Positions 50,420 to 57,325 of a stretch of 57,325 bases of DNA are shown in pieces. Positions within the stretch are counted from its first letter, which is position 1, and every line of letters begins with the position of its first letter. Origin of the DNA: an uncultured Alphaproteobacteria bacterium (GTDB lineage: Bacteria > Pseudomonadota > Alphaproteobacteria > CAAHEQ01 > UBA3637). The notes below the pieces were generated by a model that searched no databases, was not told where the DNA came from, and was given only the letters and a program-made list of their open reading frames with translations. Made by a program: the position numbers and the translations under genes. The stretch spans positions 1-57,325 of the forward strand of contig CALXWZ010000009.1 of NCBI GenBank assembly GCA_944392555.1. The letters run 5' to 3'.

Positions 50420-51357
50420 TGAAACAACAAGTGAAAATTTCAATTATCGTTCCGGCGTTTAATGAAGCGGAAAATGTTTCTGTTTTAGCAGAGCGGGTTG
50501 TGGCCGTGTTGCCGAAAGAAATGGCGTATGAAATCATTTTTATTGATGATGGTTCAACGGATGAAACGCTTGCCGTTTTGAAAAATTTGCATACTCAAAA
50601 CAAGCAGATTCGGTATCTTTCTTTTTCGCGGAATTTCGGGCATCAAAATGCCTTGCGTGCCGGATTAAATGAGGCTTTGGGTGATGCCGTTATTTCTTTG
50701 GACGCTGATTTACAGCATCCCCCCGAATTGATACCGACGCTGATTCAATACTGGCAAGAAGGGTATGATGTTGTTTATACCGTTCGGTTGGAAAACCGAA
50801 ATCAAAGCTGGTTCAAGCGGAAAACATCGGCGTTATATTACCGCGTGTTGAGTTTTATTACGGGGATTCGTGTGCCGAAAGGAGCAGCCGATTTTCGGTT
50901 GCTTGATCGAAAAGTTGTTAATGTAATCAAAAATTCGCCCGAGCGGGAATTATTTTTGCGGGGCTATATTTCATGGTTGGGATTTAAGCAAATCGGTGTT
51001 CCGTATGAAGTTGGCAAACGGTATGCGGGAAAAAGTAGCTATACGTTAATGCGAATGATAAAATTGGCGTGGGCGGGTATAACATCGTTTGGTATTATGC
51101 CGTTGCGATTGGCAAGTATTATCGGGTTATGCACAACGTGTATCGGTTTTCTGTATGCGGGATATATTTTGTATATGAAATTATTTACGGATTCATTTGT
51201 TGTGGCTGGGTGGGCTTCCGTATTGGTTTCTGTTTTAATTTTAGGCGGTGTGCAATTATTGATTATCGGGATTTTGGGTGAGTATCTGGGGCTTGTTTAT
51301 TTAGAATCAAAACACCGTCCGCCCTATATTATCAAGGAAAAATCGGAAAATGACTAA
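50416..51357 (+). CDS. Polyprenyl-phosphate glycosyltransferase (DPM1/GtrB-like GT2)
   Basis: A 313-aa enzyme. GT2 catalytic domain: ISIIVPAFNEAENVSVLAER, IIFIDDGSTDETLAVL, ISLDADLQHPPELIP (DxD near 96), GAADFRLLDRKVV, and a conserved RGYISWLGFKQIGVPYE. Two C-terminal transmembrane helices (about 230-255 and 262-290) are typical of GtrB-like enzymes that load a sugar on undecaprenyl phosphate. The ATG at 50416 overlaps the upstream stop by 4 bp and has GAGGG before it. The lipid-linked sugar would be passed to a membrane transferase. Confidence 0.9.
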   Translation: MMKQQVKISIIVPAFNEAENVSVLAERVVAVLPKEMAYEIIFIDDGSTDETLAVLKNLHTQNKQIRYLSFSRNFGHQNALRAGLNEALGDAVISLDADLQHPPELIPTLIQYWQEGYDVVYTVRLENRNQSWFKRKTSALYYRVLSFITGIRVPKGAADFRLLDRKVVNVIKNSPERELFLRGYISWLGFKQIGVPYEVGKRYAGKSSYTLMRMIKLAWAGITSFGIMPLRLASIIGLCTTCIGFLYAGYILYMKLFTDSFVVAGWASVLVSVLILGGVQLLIIGILGEYLGLVYLESKHRPPYIIKEKSEND

Positions 51358-53200
51358 TATCAAAAAATATCTCTCGCAGTTATGTGCGGTGTTCATTTTT
51401 ATCGTGCTTTATTTTGGCGTTGCCAGTGTATTTAGTGTGATATGGATTTTACAAAACTTCGGGGATGTTAAATTAGAGCAGATATTATTGAATTTAGCTC
51501 AGCCGATAGAGGGTGTGGCAATCGGATTTGTTATCAGCGGTGTCAGCATAATCGGGATTATGGGGCTTGTATTAACCGTTGGTGTTTATATGCTCGTGCA
51601 GGCGGTGTTTAAGAAGTATGCCAAAGTTGTGTGTTTAATGATAGGGGTAGGGTGTCTTGCTTACCCGATAATAAAATGGAATTTAGTTGATTTTATTGTG
51701 GCAAAATATACGGTAGGCACGATTTATGAGGAAGAACACGTTGTGCCGAAAATTACAACCAATCAACGTAATTTGATTGTGATTATTTTAGAATCGTATG
51801 AAAAAACATATCAAGATGAATCGGTATTCGGAAAGAATTTGTCACCGCATTTAACGCAAATACAAAATGAAAATCTTTCGGCAGACGGCTTTTATCAATT
51901 ACGTCAAACGCATTGGACGATTACAAGTCTATTGTCTTCATTTTGCGGTGTACCGCTTAAATTGAATAACATTTTTGTGGATTTATCGGTTTATCGCACA
52001 TTTATCCCCGGTTTATCTTGTTGGCCGAATCAATTAAAGGAGCAAGGTTATGAAACCGTTTTGATGAAAGCGGCCAGCATTCAATATACGGCAACGGATC
52101 GATTTGCCTTGCAACATGGGTTTAAAAAAGCTATCGGCTATCGCGAATTAAAAGATGAATACGGTTATGTTTCCAATGCAAGATGGGGATTAAACGATCA
52201 TCAATTTTATCGCGCCGTTAAAAAAGAATTAACCGCACTCAGCCAAAAGGGTAAGCCCTTTTTGTTGGCAACCGTGCAGGTAGATACTCATAATCCTTCC
52301 GGGCATTTAAATGAAACATGCCGGCCGGAATATCATGATTTTCGCGATGCGATTTCTTGCTCGGATAAGGAAGCAGCGGCCTTGATTCGCTGGATTCAGG
52401 CGCAACCGTTTTATCCAAATACAACGATTATCGTGATGGGTGATCATATTGCCCCGCGCACGGATATAGATGATATTTTACAAGAAATACCGGATAGGGG
52501 TATTTATTTTACGATTATCAATCCGCAAACAGAGCAAAAATTGCAACCCCATACGTTTACAAATGTGGATGTAGCGCCAACGATTTTAGATGCAGTTGGT
52601 TTTAACTTTGACGGCAAATTCGGACTGGGACGTTCTTTATTTCGTTCCGAGCCGACATTGATTGAAACCAAGGGAGATGAATTGGAATTTGAATTGGATT
52701 GTTTTTCAAAGAAATATCGTTCATGGGGCAACGTGGTTCCGCCATCGGTTTTTGAGGATCCGAGTGTGCTTGACGCCGTGCCTTTGGGGCAACAAATCAA
52801 TCTGACGAATGCCCTCAGCCGATATATCGGTATTCAAGATATGGCAGAAGCCGTGCTGGGTGAAATTTGGTTAGATGAAAATCACGGAGAAATGAAATTT
52901 CGGATAAATGCGCAGGCAAATAAAGCGTATGAACTTGTTTTACGGATGTATGTGCCTGTGATACAAACGAAAGAAAAAGAAGTGCGCATTTCTATCGGTG
53001 CCTCGGATACCGTTACAAAGAAATACACAAAGAGTATGTTTGATACCGTTCGGATACCGTTGATGCCTCATCAGATACAGTCGGGCGGTATTGTTCATTT
53101 GCGTGTTGATACGCATGCGCTTCCCATCGGAGAACGGCTATATGAAGGTATTCGGTTAGTTGATATGCAAATCAACGAACGCCCGAATGCGGTCAAATAA
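51350..53200 (+). CDS. Membrane sulfatase-fold phosphotransferase (LtaS/MdoB-like)
   Basis: A 616-aa protein. Three or four N-terminal transmembrane segments (about 10-30, 50-85, 92-110) precede an alkaline-phosphatase/sulfatase-fold domain on the periplasmic side. The metal ligand Glu lies in RNLIVIILESYEKTY (near 150), the nucleophile Thr in QTHWTITSLLSS (near 190), and late metal ligands in VQVDTHNPSGH and IIVMGDHIAPRTD (near 365). A C-terminal beta domain (about 480-610) is extra. Such enzymes move phosphoglycerol or phosphoethanolamine groups to glycans. It overlaps the GtrB-like gene by 8 bp. It probably decorates the glycan made by the three upstream enzymes. Confidence 0.87.
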   Translation: MTNIKKYLSQLCAVFIFIVLYFGVASVFSVIWILQNFGDVKLEQILLNLAQPIEGVAIGFVISGVSIIGIMGLVLTVGVYMLVQAVFKKYAKVVCLMIGVGCLAYPIIKWNLVDFIVAKYTVGTIYEEEHVVPKITTNQRNLIVIILESYEKTYQDESVFGKNLSPHLTQIQNENLSADGFYQLRQTHWTITSLLSSFCGVPLKLNNIFVDLSVYRTFIPGLSCWPNQLKEQGYETVLMKAASIQYTATDRFALQHGFKKAIGYRELKDEYGYVSNARWGLNDHQFYRAVKKELTALSQKGKPFLLATVQVDTHNPSGHLNETCRPEYHDFRDAISCSDKEAAALIRWIQAQPFYPNTTIIVMGDHIAPRTDIDDILQEIPDRGIYFTIINPQTEQKLQPHTFTNVDVAPTILDAVGFNFDGKFGLGRSLFRSEPTLIETKGDELEFELDCFSKKYRSWGNVVPPSVFEDPSVLDAVPLGQQINLTNALSRYIGIQDMAEAVLGEIWLDENHGEMKFRINAQANKAYELVLRMYVPVIQTKEKEVRISIGASDTVTKKYTKSMFDTVRIPLMPHQIQSGGIVHLRVDTHALPIGERLYEGIRLVDMQINERPNAVK

Positions 53201-53258
53201 CTGAACCTGCCGTAAAATTATTTTAACGCAAAAGAAAAATCGCCGGCACAAAAAAATG

Positions 53259-53349
53259 AGCGCATAAAAAACGGTGTGTAAAAAAAACGGCGCATAAAAA
53301 AACGGTGCATAAAAAATAAGTGAACAAAGAGAGTGCGCATAAAAAGATA
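53259..53349. repeat. Degenerate tandem repeat
   Basis: About five units of 15-19 bases with the core GCGCATAAAAAACGGTG (variants TGTAAAAAAAACGGCG, CATAAAAAAACGGTG, CATAAAAAATAAGTG). It lies between convergent genes. On the minus strand it would encode a repeating FF-M-R/H-FF peptide, without a plausible gene around it. Confidence 0.6.
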
Positions 53350-53433
53350 AACGCTCACAAGAAAGGAGGGTTTATTTTCATTGATTGTTTTGTCGGCGCT
53401 GTTGAGACAACACGCATCGGCAATCAAGAGTCT

Positions 53434-53790
53434 TTAAAGATGTGCCGTCGGTAATTTTTCACCGCCCAAAATATGGGCGTGTAAATGGGGGACTTCTTGT
53501 CCGCTGTTTTTACCGGAATTAAATACAAGGCGGTAGCCATCTTCCACCACACCGAGAATTTCTGCCGTGCGAACGATTGCCCGCATATACCCTTCAATTT
53601 CGGACGCATTGGAGTGTTCAATAAAATCCGCAAAATCCACAACCATCGCTTTTGAAATGACAAGTGCATGAATCTTCGCTTTGGGTGCAATATCATAAAA
53701 AGCGAGCGCATAATCATCTTCATAAATTTTCTTCACTTCAATTTCGCCACGCAACATTTTGGCAAATACATTGTTTGAATTATATTCCAT
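53434..53790 (-). CDS. HIT-family nucleotide hydrolase (HINT-like)
   Basis: A 118-aa protein with the histidine triad QEVPHLHAHILGGEKL near residues 97-112 and the usual beginning NVFAKMLRGEIEVKKIYEDD. HINT enzymes hydrolyse AMP-lysine or other nucleoside phosphoramidates. Length and motifs are normal. AAAGGA lies before the start. The last codons are at the edge of the non-coding repeat region. Confidence 0.93.
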   Translation of the reverse strand: MEYNSNNVFAKMLRGEIEVKKIYEDDYALAFYDIAPKAKIHALVISKAMVVDFADFIEHSNASEIEGYMRAIVRTAEILGVVEDGYRLVFNSGKNSGQEVPHLHAHILGGEKLPTAHL

Positions 53791-53814
53791 TTGATTAAAT
53801 CCTTTCTTTTTTGG

Positions 53815-53842
53815 TTGCTTTTTTGTTTTCTTTTGCTAAAAT
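53815..53842 (+). promoter_or_regulatory. Promoter of the DUF2066-permease-HdaA operon
   Basis: TTGCTT, 16-base spacer, TAAAAT, 42 bases before the DUF2066 start codon. Confidence 0.55.
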
Positions 53843-53884
53843 ATCATTATTGATTGTTCTGTTCAACGAAAAAAAGGATTGTAG

Positions 53885-55105
53885 ATGAAAAAACTTTGGC
53901 AACAAGTCAGGTATGTCGCCCTATGCTTTGTGGGTTTAGGGTGTGTTGCGGCATGGTCGGCAGATGTTTTCGTTATGACGAATATTCCCGTTTCGGCAGA
54001 AGGGAAGACGGCTGTTGAAGCACGCACAACAGCCATAGAAAATGGGGAAAATCAAGCATTTGTTGAGCTGTTGGATAAAATTGTGGCACCGGCAGATAGA
54101 GCCAAAATCACGATTGGCGGGCATGATGAAATTGCGCCGTTTGTGCGAGATGTATCCGTTGCTAACGAACGCGCCGGTTCTACACGTTATTTCGGCTCAT
54201 TAACCGTTCGTTTCAAAGCCGAACCGGTGCGGGCCTTTTTAGAATCGCAAGGGGTAACGTTTCTATCGCGTTTACCGCAACCGGCTCTTTTGCTTCCCGT
54301 TTATAAAGAGGGAACGCAAATTTACGTATTAGATGCCATGAATCCTTTGTGGACGGCGATGCGGGAAGATTTACCGGCCAGTCGGCTCTTTCAGTTTAAA
54401 TTACCGATTGGCTCGGAAGAAGATTTATTGCCGGCACAATCGGCAGGCGTGCAATATAATGAGTCGGCGCTTAAATTGATGGCACAAAAATATAATGTTT
54501 CGCAAGTAATGATTGTATCGGTTGAACGGCAGGGAACGGCTTATGAGGTAAACACGCGTGTATGGCCTAAAAACAGCGCGCCGGAAGCAGAGGTTTCGTT
54601 TCGGGTAACGGATGATAGAGAATCCGCTACCAAAATTTGCGCCGATTTGCTGAGTGATACACTTCGCACAATGACGAAGAAATGGCTTTATTTGGCTCAA
54701 AATTCCGCCCAGCCGATACAAGTTTATTCAGCGGTTGTTCCGATTGAAAAGGTTTCGGACTTATCGCGTATTCGCCGTAAATTACAGCAATTAAATTTTG
54801 CCGAAAAAGTGGATATCAAAGGTTTTTCAAACAAGCGACTGGCGGTTGATTTCCATTATCGTGGCATGGTAACGGAGTTGGGTGAAAAACTCAGATTAAA
54901 CGGGTTAATTTTAACATCGATGCCGGATGAAAACGGAGAGTTAATTTATTTATTAACCGAACCGCAGACAATCTCAGCTGATGCCGTTGCCGAAACAATG
55001 GCAACACAGCCCGCTCCTGTTGAAGAGCAGATGCAAAAGCCGGCAATAGAAATGGCGCCGTTAATCGGTGCGTTGCCGATGCAACAACCGGCTTATGTTC
55101 CATAG
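53885..55105 (+). CDS. DUF2066 family exported protein
   Basis: A 406-aa protein with a signal peptide (YVALCFVGLGCVAAWSAD). The first domain (VFVMTNIPVSAEGKTAVEAR...QAFVELLDKIV...) is typical for DUF2066, continuing with FLESQGVTFLSRLPQPALLLPVY. The middle contains a P-loop-less alpha/beta part and the last 60 residues are low-complexity, Pro/Gln/Met-rich. Function unknown in the family; it is often encoded next to AI-2E permease and HdaA in alphaproteobacteria, as here. First gene of the unit. Confidence 0.87.
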   Translation: MKKLWQQVRYVALCFVGLGCVAAWSADVFVMTNIPVSAEGKTAVEARTTAIENGENQAFVELLDKIVAPADRAKITIGGHDEIAPFVRDVSVANERAGSTRYFGSLTVRFKAEPVRAFLESQGVTFLSRLPQPALLLPVYKEGTQIYVLDAMNPLWTAMREDLPASRLFQFKLPIGSEEDLLPAQSAGVQYNESALKLMAQKYNVSQVMIVSVERQGTAYEVNTRVWPKNSAPEAEVSFRVTDDRESATKICADLLSDTLRTMTKKWLYLAQNSAQPIQVYSAVVPIEKVSDLSRIRRKLQQLNFAEKVDIKGFSNKRLAVDFHYRGMVTELGEKLRLNGLILTSMPDENGELIYLLTEPQTISADAVAETMATQPAPVEEQMQKPAIEMAPLIGALPMQQPAYVP

Positions 55106-55153
55106 AGGTTTACTTTGTTTAAAATAGAATAGGGATAAGGAGATACAATCAGC

Positions 55154-56239
55154 ATGATACTGAATCAAAAATATGAATTAAGCGCCACCCAAAAAGCATG
55201 GATAGGCATTTTAGCGTTTTTAGTAATCAGCGGGTGGTTTTTTTATTCTATTTCAAGTGTGTTATTGCCGTTTATTTTGGCGTTTGTTTTTGCTTATTTT
55301 TTACATCCTGCCGTTCGAGCATTACAAAAGAAGCGTCTTTCGCGCGCGTGGGCAACTTCGGTGATTTTAGCTATTTTCGTGATTGCGGTTTTAAGCGTTT
55401 TGCTCATTATATTGCCGATTTTGCAATCGCAACTTTTTGCGTTGTTTTCAAAAGTTCCGATGATTGCCGATGGGATTAAACAACATATTCAATTTTTAAT
55501 TGCGTATGCCAAGGAAGTTATCTCACCTGAGCAATTGAGCAATATTTCCGATATGGTGTCGCAAACAATCAGCAGTATACTAAAATCGTTTGCAAACGGC
55601 ACATTGCAGATTTTAACGGGCGGTATTGTGTTTTTCAATCTTGTGTCCATGTTGATGATTACACCGATTGTTTTGTTTTATGTGCTACGGGATTGGGATG
55701 GTGTTGAAAGTCAAATGGCGGATTTAATCCCGCCCCAAAAGAAAGGAAGCGTTATGCCTTTATTGCGTGAAATCAATACAACGTTGTCCGGCTTTATTCG
55801 CGGGCAGTCATTAGTTTGTTTATTATTGGGTTTGTTTTATGGTGTTGGCTTATCCGTTATCGGCTTGGAGTCGGGGTTATTAGTGGGGATGTTGGCCGGT
55901 ATTTTATCGTTTATTCCGTATTTCGGATTTTTAACCGGATTGATATTGAGTGTGATTTTGGCCATTTCAACACATGCTTCTTTGAGTTTATGGATCGGTA
56001 TGGGTGTTGTGTTTATTCTCGGCCAGATTTTAGAGGGGTATATTTTAACACCGAAGCTTGTCGGCGATAAAGTGGGACTTCATCCCGTATGGGTTATTTT
56101 TGCCTTATTTGCCGGCGGTGCATTGTTTGGATTTGTCGGCGTATTGATAGCGGTTCCCGTTGCGGCCGTTATCGGTGTTTTTGTGCGTCATATTTTAAAA
56201 TGGTATTATGCAACAAGTTTGTATAAAGGAAAGAAGTAG
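55154..56239 (+). CDS. AI-2E family transporter (PerM/YdiK-like permease)
   Basis: A 361-aa polytopic membrane protein: two helices near the N-terminus (WIGILAFLVISGWFFYSI, LLPFILAFVFAYFLHPAV), a cytoplasmic or periplasmic loop of about 90 residues, and then the conserved C-terminal block with GFIRGQSLVCLLLGLFYGVG, GILSFIPYFGFLTGLIL, LTPKLVGDKVGLHPVWVIFA and GALFGFVGVLIAVPVAAV. Family members export varied substrates or act as Na+/H+ antiporters. It is six bases from the HdaA-like gene. Confidence 0.92.
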   Translation: MILNQKYELSATQKAWIGILAFLVISGWFFYSISSVLLPFILAFVFAYFLHPAVRALQKKRLSRAWATSVILAIFVIAVLSVLLIILPILQSQLFALFSKVPMIADGIKQHIQFLIAYAKEVISPEQLSNISDMVSQTISSILKSFANGTLQILTGGIVFFNLVSMLMITPIVLFYVLRDWDGVESQMADLIPPQKKGSVMPLLREINTTLSGFIRGQSLVCLLLGLFYGVGLSVIGLESGLLVGMLAGILSFIPYFGFLTGLILSVILAISTHASLSLWIGMGVVFILGQILEGYILTPKLVGDKVGLHPVWVIFALFAGGALFGFVGVLIAVPVAAVIGVFVRHILKWYYATSLYKGKK

Positions 56240-56245
56240 CATAAT

Positions 56246-56911
56246 ATGCCGGAGCAGTTGCCGTTAAATTTATCATACAGACCGTCTTACGGTCGCGGAG
56301 ATTTTTTAGTATCGCCGTGTAATCGGGAGGCGGTATTATGGATTGATAAGTATCCGTATTGGCCGGTGCCGGCAGTCATTATTTGTGGCGAAAAAGGAAG
56401 CGGGAAATCGCATTTAGCGGCTATTTTTTCTCAGTTGCGATTAGAGGGCAGTTTGTTGACGGATGAAATAGCGCTTAGTATTACGCAGAGCGGATTACGG
56501 ATTGTAGTAGAAAACATTGATAGGTTGCAAGATGAGCGGGCGTTGTTTTATTTATATAATCATGTTATCAACCGAGGCGGTGCGCTATTGATGACGGCAC
56601 GACATATTCCGGAATTTCGCTTAAAAGATTTACAATCGCGGATGAATGCAGTTCCGAAAATCCAAATATCTACGCCGGACGAGGAGTTGATGTATGCGGT
56701 TTTATACAAGGCGTTTCAAGATAGGGGATTAATTATAGACCCGAAAGTTATAGAGTATACGATTTTAAGGGTTCCGCGGTCATTCTGGGCGTTGCAACGT
56801 GTGATGGAGCAAGCGGATTTATTATCATTGAGTCGCGGGCAACGGATTACGATACCGTTAATGCGGATAGCGTTAGTGCGTGCGGCGAGTGAGATATACG
56901 GGCAAAAGTGA
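56246..56911 (+). CDS. hdaA: DnaA-related regulator Hda/HdaA
   Basis: A 221-aa DnaA homologue lacking the oriC-binding domain. It begins with a beta-clamp-binding motif QLPLNL and has Walker A GEKGSGKSHLA (near 50), a degenerate Walker B (RIVVENIDRL) and sensor regions (LMTARHIPEFRLKDLQSRM). HdaA promotes hydrolysis of DnaA-ATP after initiation, in complex with the sliding clamp. The C-terminal lid (PRSFWALQRVMEQADLLSLS) matches. Position after DUF2066 and the permease supports the call. Confidence 0.9.
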   Translation: MPEQLPLNLSYRPSYGRGDFLVSPCNREAVLWIDKYPYWPVPAVIICGEKGSGKSHLAAIFSQLRLEGSLLTDEIALSITQSGLRIVVENIDRLQDERALFYLYNHVINRGGALLMTARHIPEFRLKDLQSRMNAVPKIQISTPDEELMYAVLYKAFQDRGLIIDPKVIEYTILRVPRSFWALQRVMEQADLLSLSRGQRITIPLMRIALVRAASEIYGQK

Positions 56912-57024
56912 GATGTGAGAAAAAAAAGAGTAAAGAAATAAAGGAATTAGAAAAAAAAGCAAAAAAAGCGAAAAAAGTTCTTGCAAAAAGAAAAAAAATG
57001 TGTCATAAGAGAGGAACAGCAAAT

Positions 57025-57099
57025 GCGGGCGTAGCTCAGGGGTAGAGCGCAACCTTGCCAAGGTTGATGTCGAGGGTTCGAATCCCTTCACCCGCTCCA
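57025..57099 (+). tRNA. tRNA-Gly (anticodon GCC)
   Basis: A 75-base cloverleaf with encoded CCA: D-arm GCTCAGGGGTAGAGC, anticodon arm CAACC-TTGCCAA-GGTTG (GCC at 57057-57059) and T-arm GAGGG-TTCGAAT-CCCTT. The acceptor stem is GCGGGCG / CACCCGC, leaving a C-A mismatch at the sixth pair. The typical partner of CACCCGC would be GCGGGTG, and of GCGGGCG would be CGCCCGC. This hints that the 3' end was replaced. Confidence 0.95.
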
Positions 57100-57217
57100 A
57101 AAATAAACCGACCGAGAAGGTCGGTTTTTTTGTATGGAGCGAGTGGAAAAAAGGGAGAGAAGCCGAGAAGAGGGTTCGTTCACGAAGCGAAAGCGAAGTA
57201 GACGTCCGTAGGACGGT
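57084..57217 (+). repeat. tRNA-Gly 3' end plus terminator and flank, copy B
   Basis: This copy is attached to the intact tRNA. It matches copy A (12633-12765) over its whole length with few differences and is followed after 168 bases by copy C. Confidence 0.85.
57105..57131 (+). terminator. Terminator of tRNA-Gly
   Basis: AAACCGACC / GGTCGGTTT stem with GAGAA loop and a run of Ts. Identical hairpins occur in copies A (12652-12679) and C. Confidence 0.92.
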
Positions 57218-57248
57218 CCGAGGGACGAGGACGAGGCGAGAGCCGAGC

Positions 57249-57325
57249 AATCCCTTCACCCGCTCCAAAAATAAACCGACCGAGAAGGTCGGTTTTTTTG
57301 TATGGAGCGAGTGGAAAAAAGGGAG
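57249..57325 (+). repeat. tRNA-Gly 3' end plus terminator, copy C (cut by window end)
   Basis: Starts AATCCCTTCACCCGCTCC without a tRNA body, includes the CCGACC/GGTCGG terminator, and continues identical to copy B up to the last base of the window. It is in tandem with copy B at a period of 168 bases. Confidence 0.85.

Noticed and set aside
12633..57217. A 44-kb integrative element between the two direct tRNA-Gly repeats
   Set aside because: The interval contains essential backbone genes (dnaB, atp genes, lnt, rpmJ), so it cannot be one mobile element; the repeats more likely mark separate events at tRNA-Gly sites.
1..57325. CRISPR array
   Set aside because: No regularly spaced repeats with unique spacers were seen; the repeats at 33312, 45570 and 53259 are simple or coding repeats.

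Overview
The window looks like a piece of an uncultured, AT-rich, host-associated alphaproteobacterium. The gut lineage RF32 (the Azospirillum-CAG type) is my best guess. Three things point to it: alphaproteobacterial gene sets (a split F0 operon with both b' and b subunits, DUF2066 / AI-2E permease / HdaA-type DnaA homologue, RlmB, RuvA, DnaB), very short intergenic spaces, and a prepilin-like N-terminus (GRSMVEMLGVL...) that I associate with that lineage. The placement comes from memory of protein families, not from a search.

Region 1 (1 to about 12.6 kb) is an accessory island, more AT-rich than the rest. It holds a C5 DNA methyltransferase overlapping a partner of unknown function, an unknown 404-aa protein, a small HUH-like (HxH) protein, an operon of small proteins including a DUF3768 protein, a Slam-type outer-membrane translocon next to its probable surface-lipoprotein cargo, a serine recombinase, and an RloB/AAA-ATPase pair that resembles OLD/PARIS-type phage defence. 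The island ends at 12.63 kb at a junction where the start of an unknown gene is fused to a 133-bp copy of a tRNA-Gly 3' end and its downstream sequence. The same sequence follows the intact tRNA-Gly at 57.0 kb and is then repeated a third time up to the end of the window.

Region 2 (12.7 to 17.4 kb) is a decaying accessory strip. It carries small unknown genes, an XRE-type regulator, three gene remnants, and a headless Cys-rich secreted protein related in style to the intact pilin-like Cys-rich protein at 31.8 kb.

Region 3 (17.4 to 57 kb) is chromosomal backbone. It includes RNase R, a DedA/YqaA protein, a glycine-zipper lipoprotein, a LOG-like protein, an RND efflux pump (adaptor plus inner-membrane pump), a peroxiredoxin, an M23 peptidase, a transglutaminase-like secreted protein, an NrdD-C-terminus-like small protein, an outer-membrane beta-barrel and the pilin-like protein. 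These are followed by dsbA-like-atpI-atpB-atpE-atpF'-atpF, a Bax-inhibitor-like protein, RuvA, DnaB, a DUF192 protein, Lnt, ribosomal protein L36, an mTERF-like helical-repeat protein, RlmB and a subtilisin autotransporter. The last part is a four-gene glycan/phosphoglycerol operon with overlapping genes, a HIT protein, then DUF2066-permease-HdaA and tRNA-Gly(GCC).

Cell-envelope functions dominate: Slam/lipoprotein, autotransporter, beta-barrel, pilin, RND, Lnt, M23, glycosyltransferases and LtaS/MdoB-like. This fits a small host-associated Gram-negative that invests in its surface. Several sigma-70 promoters and strong intrinsic terminators can be read directly and are listed. All functional calls rest on motif reading without database searches.
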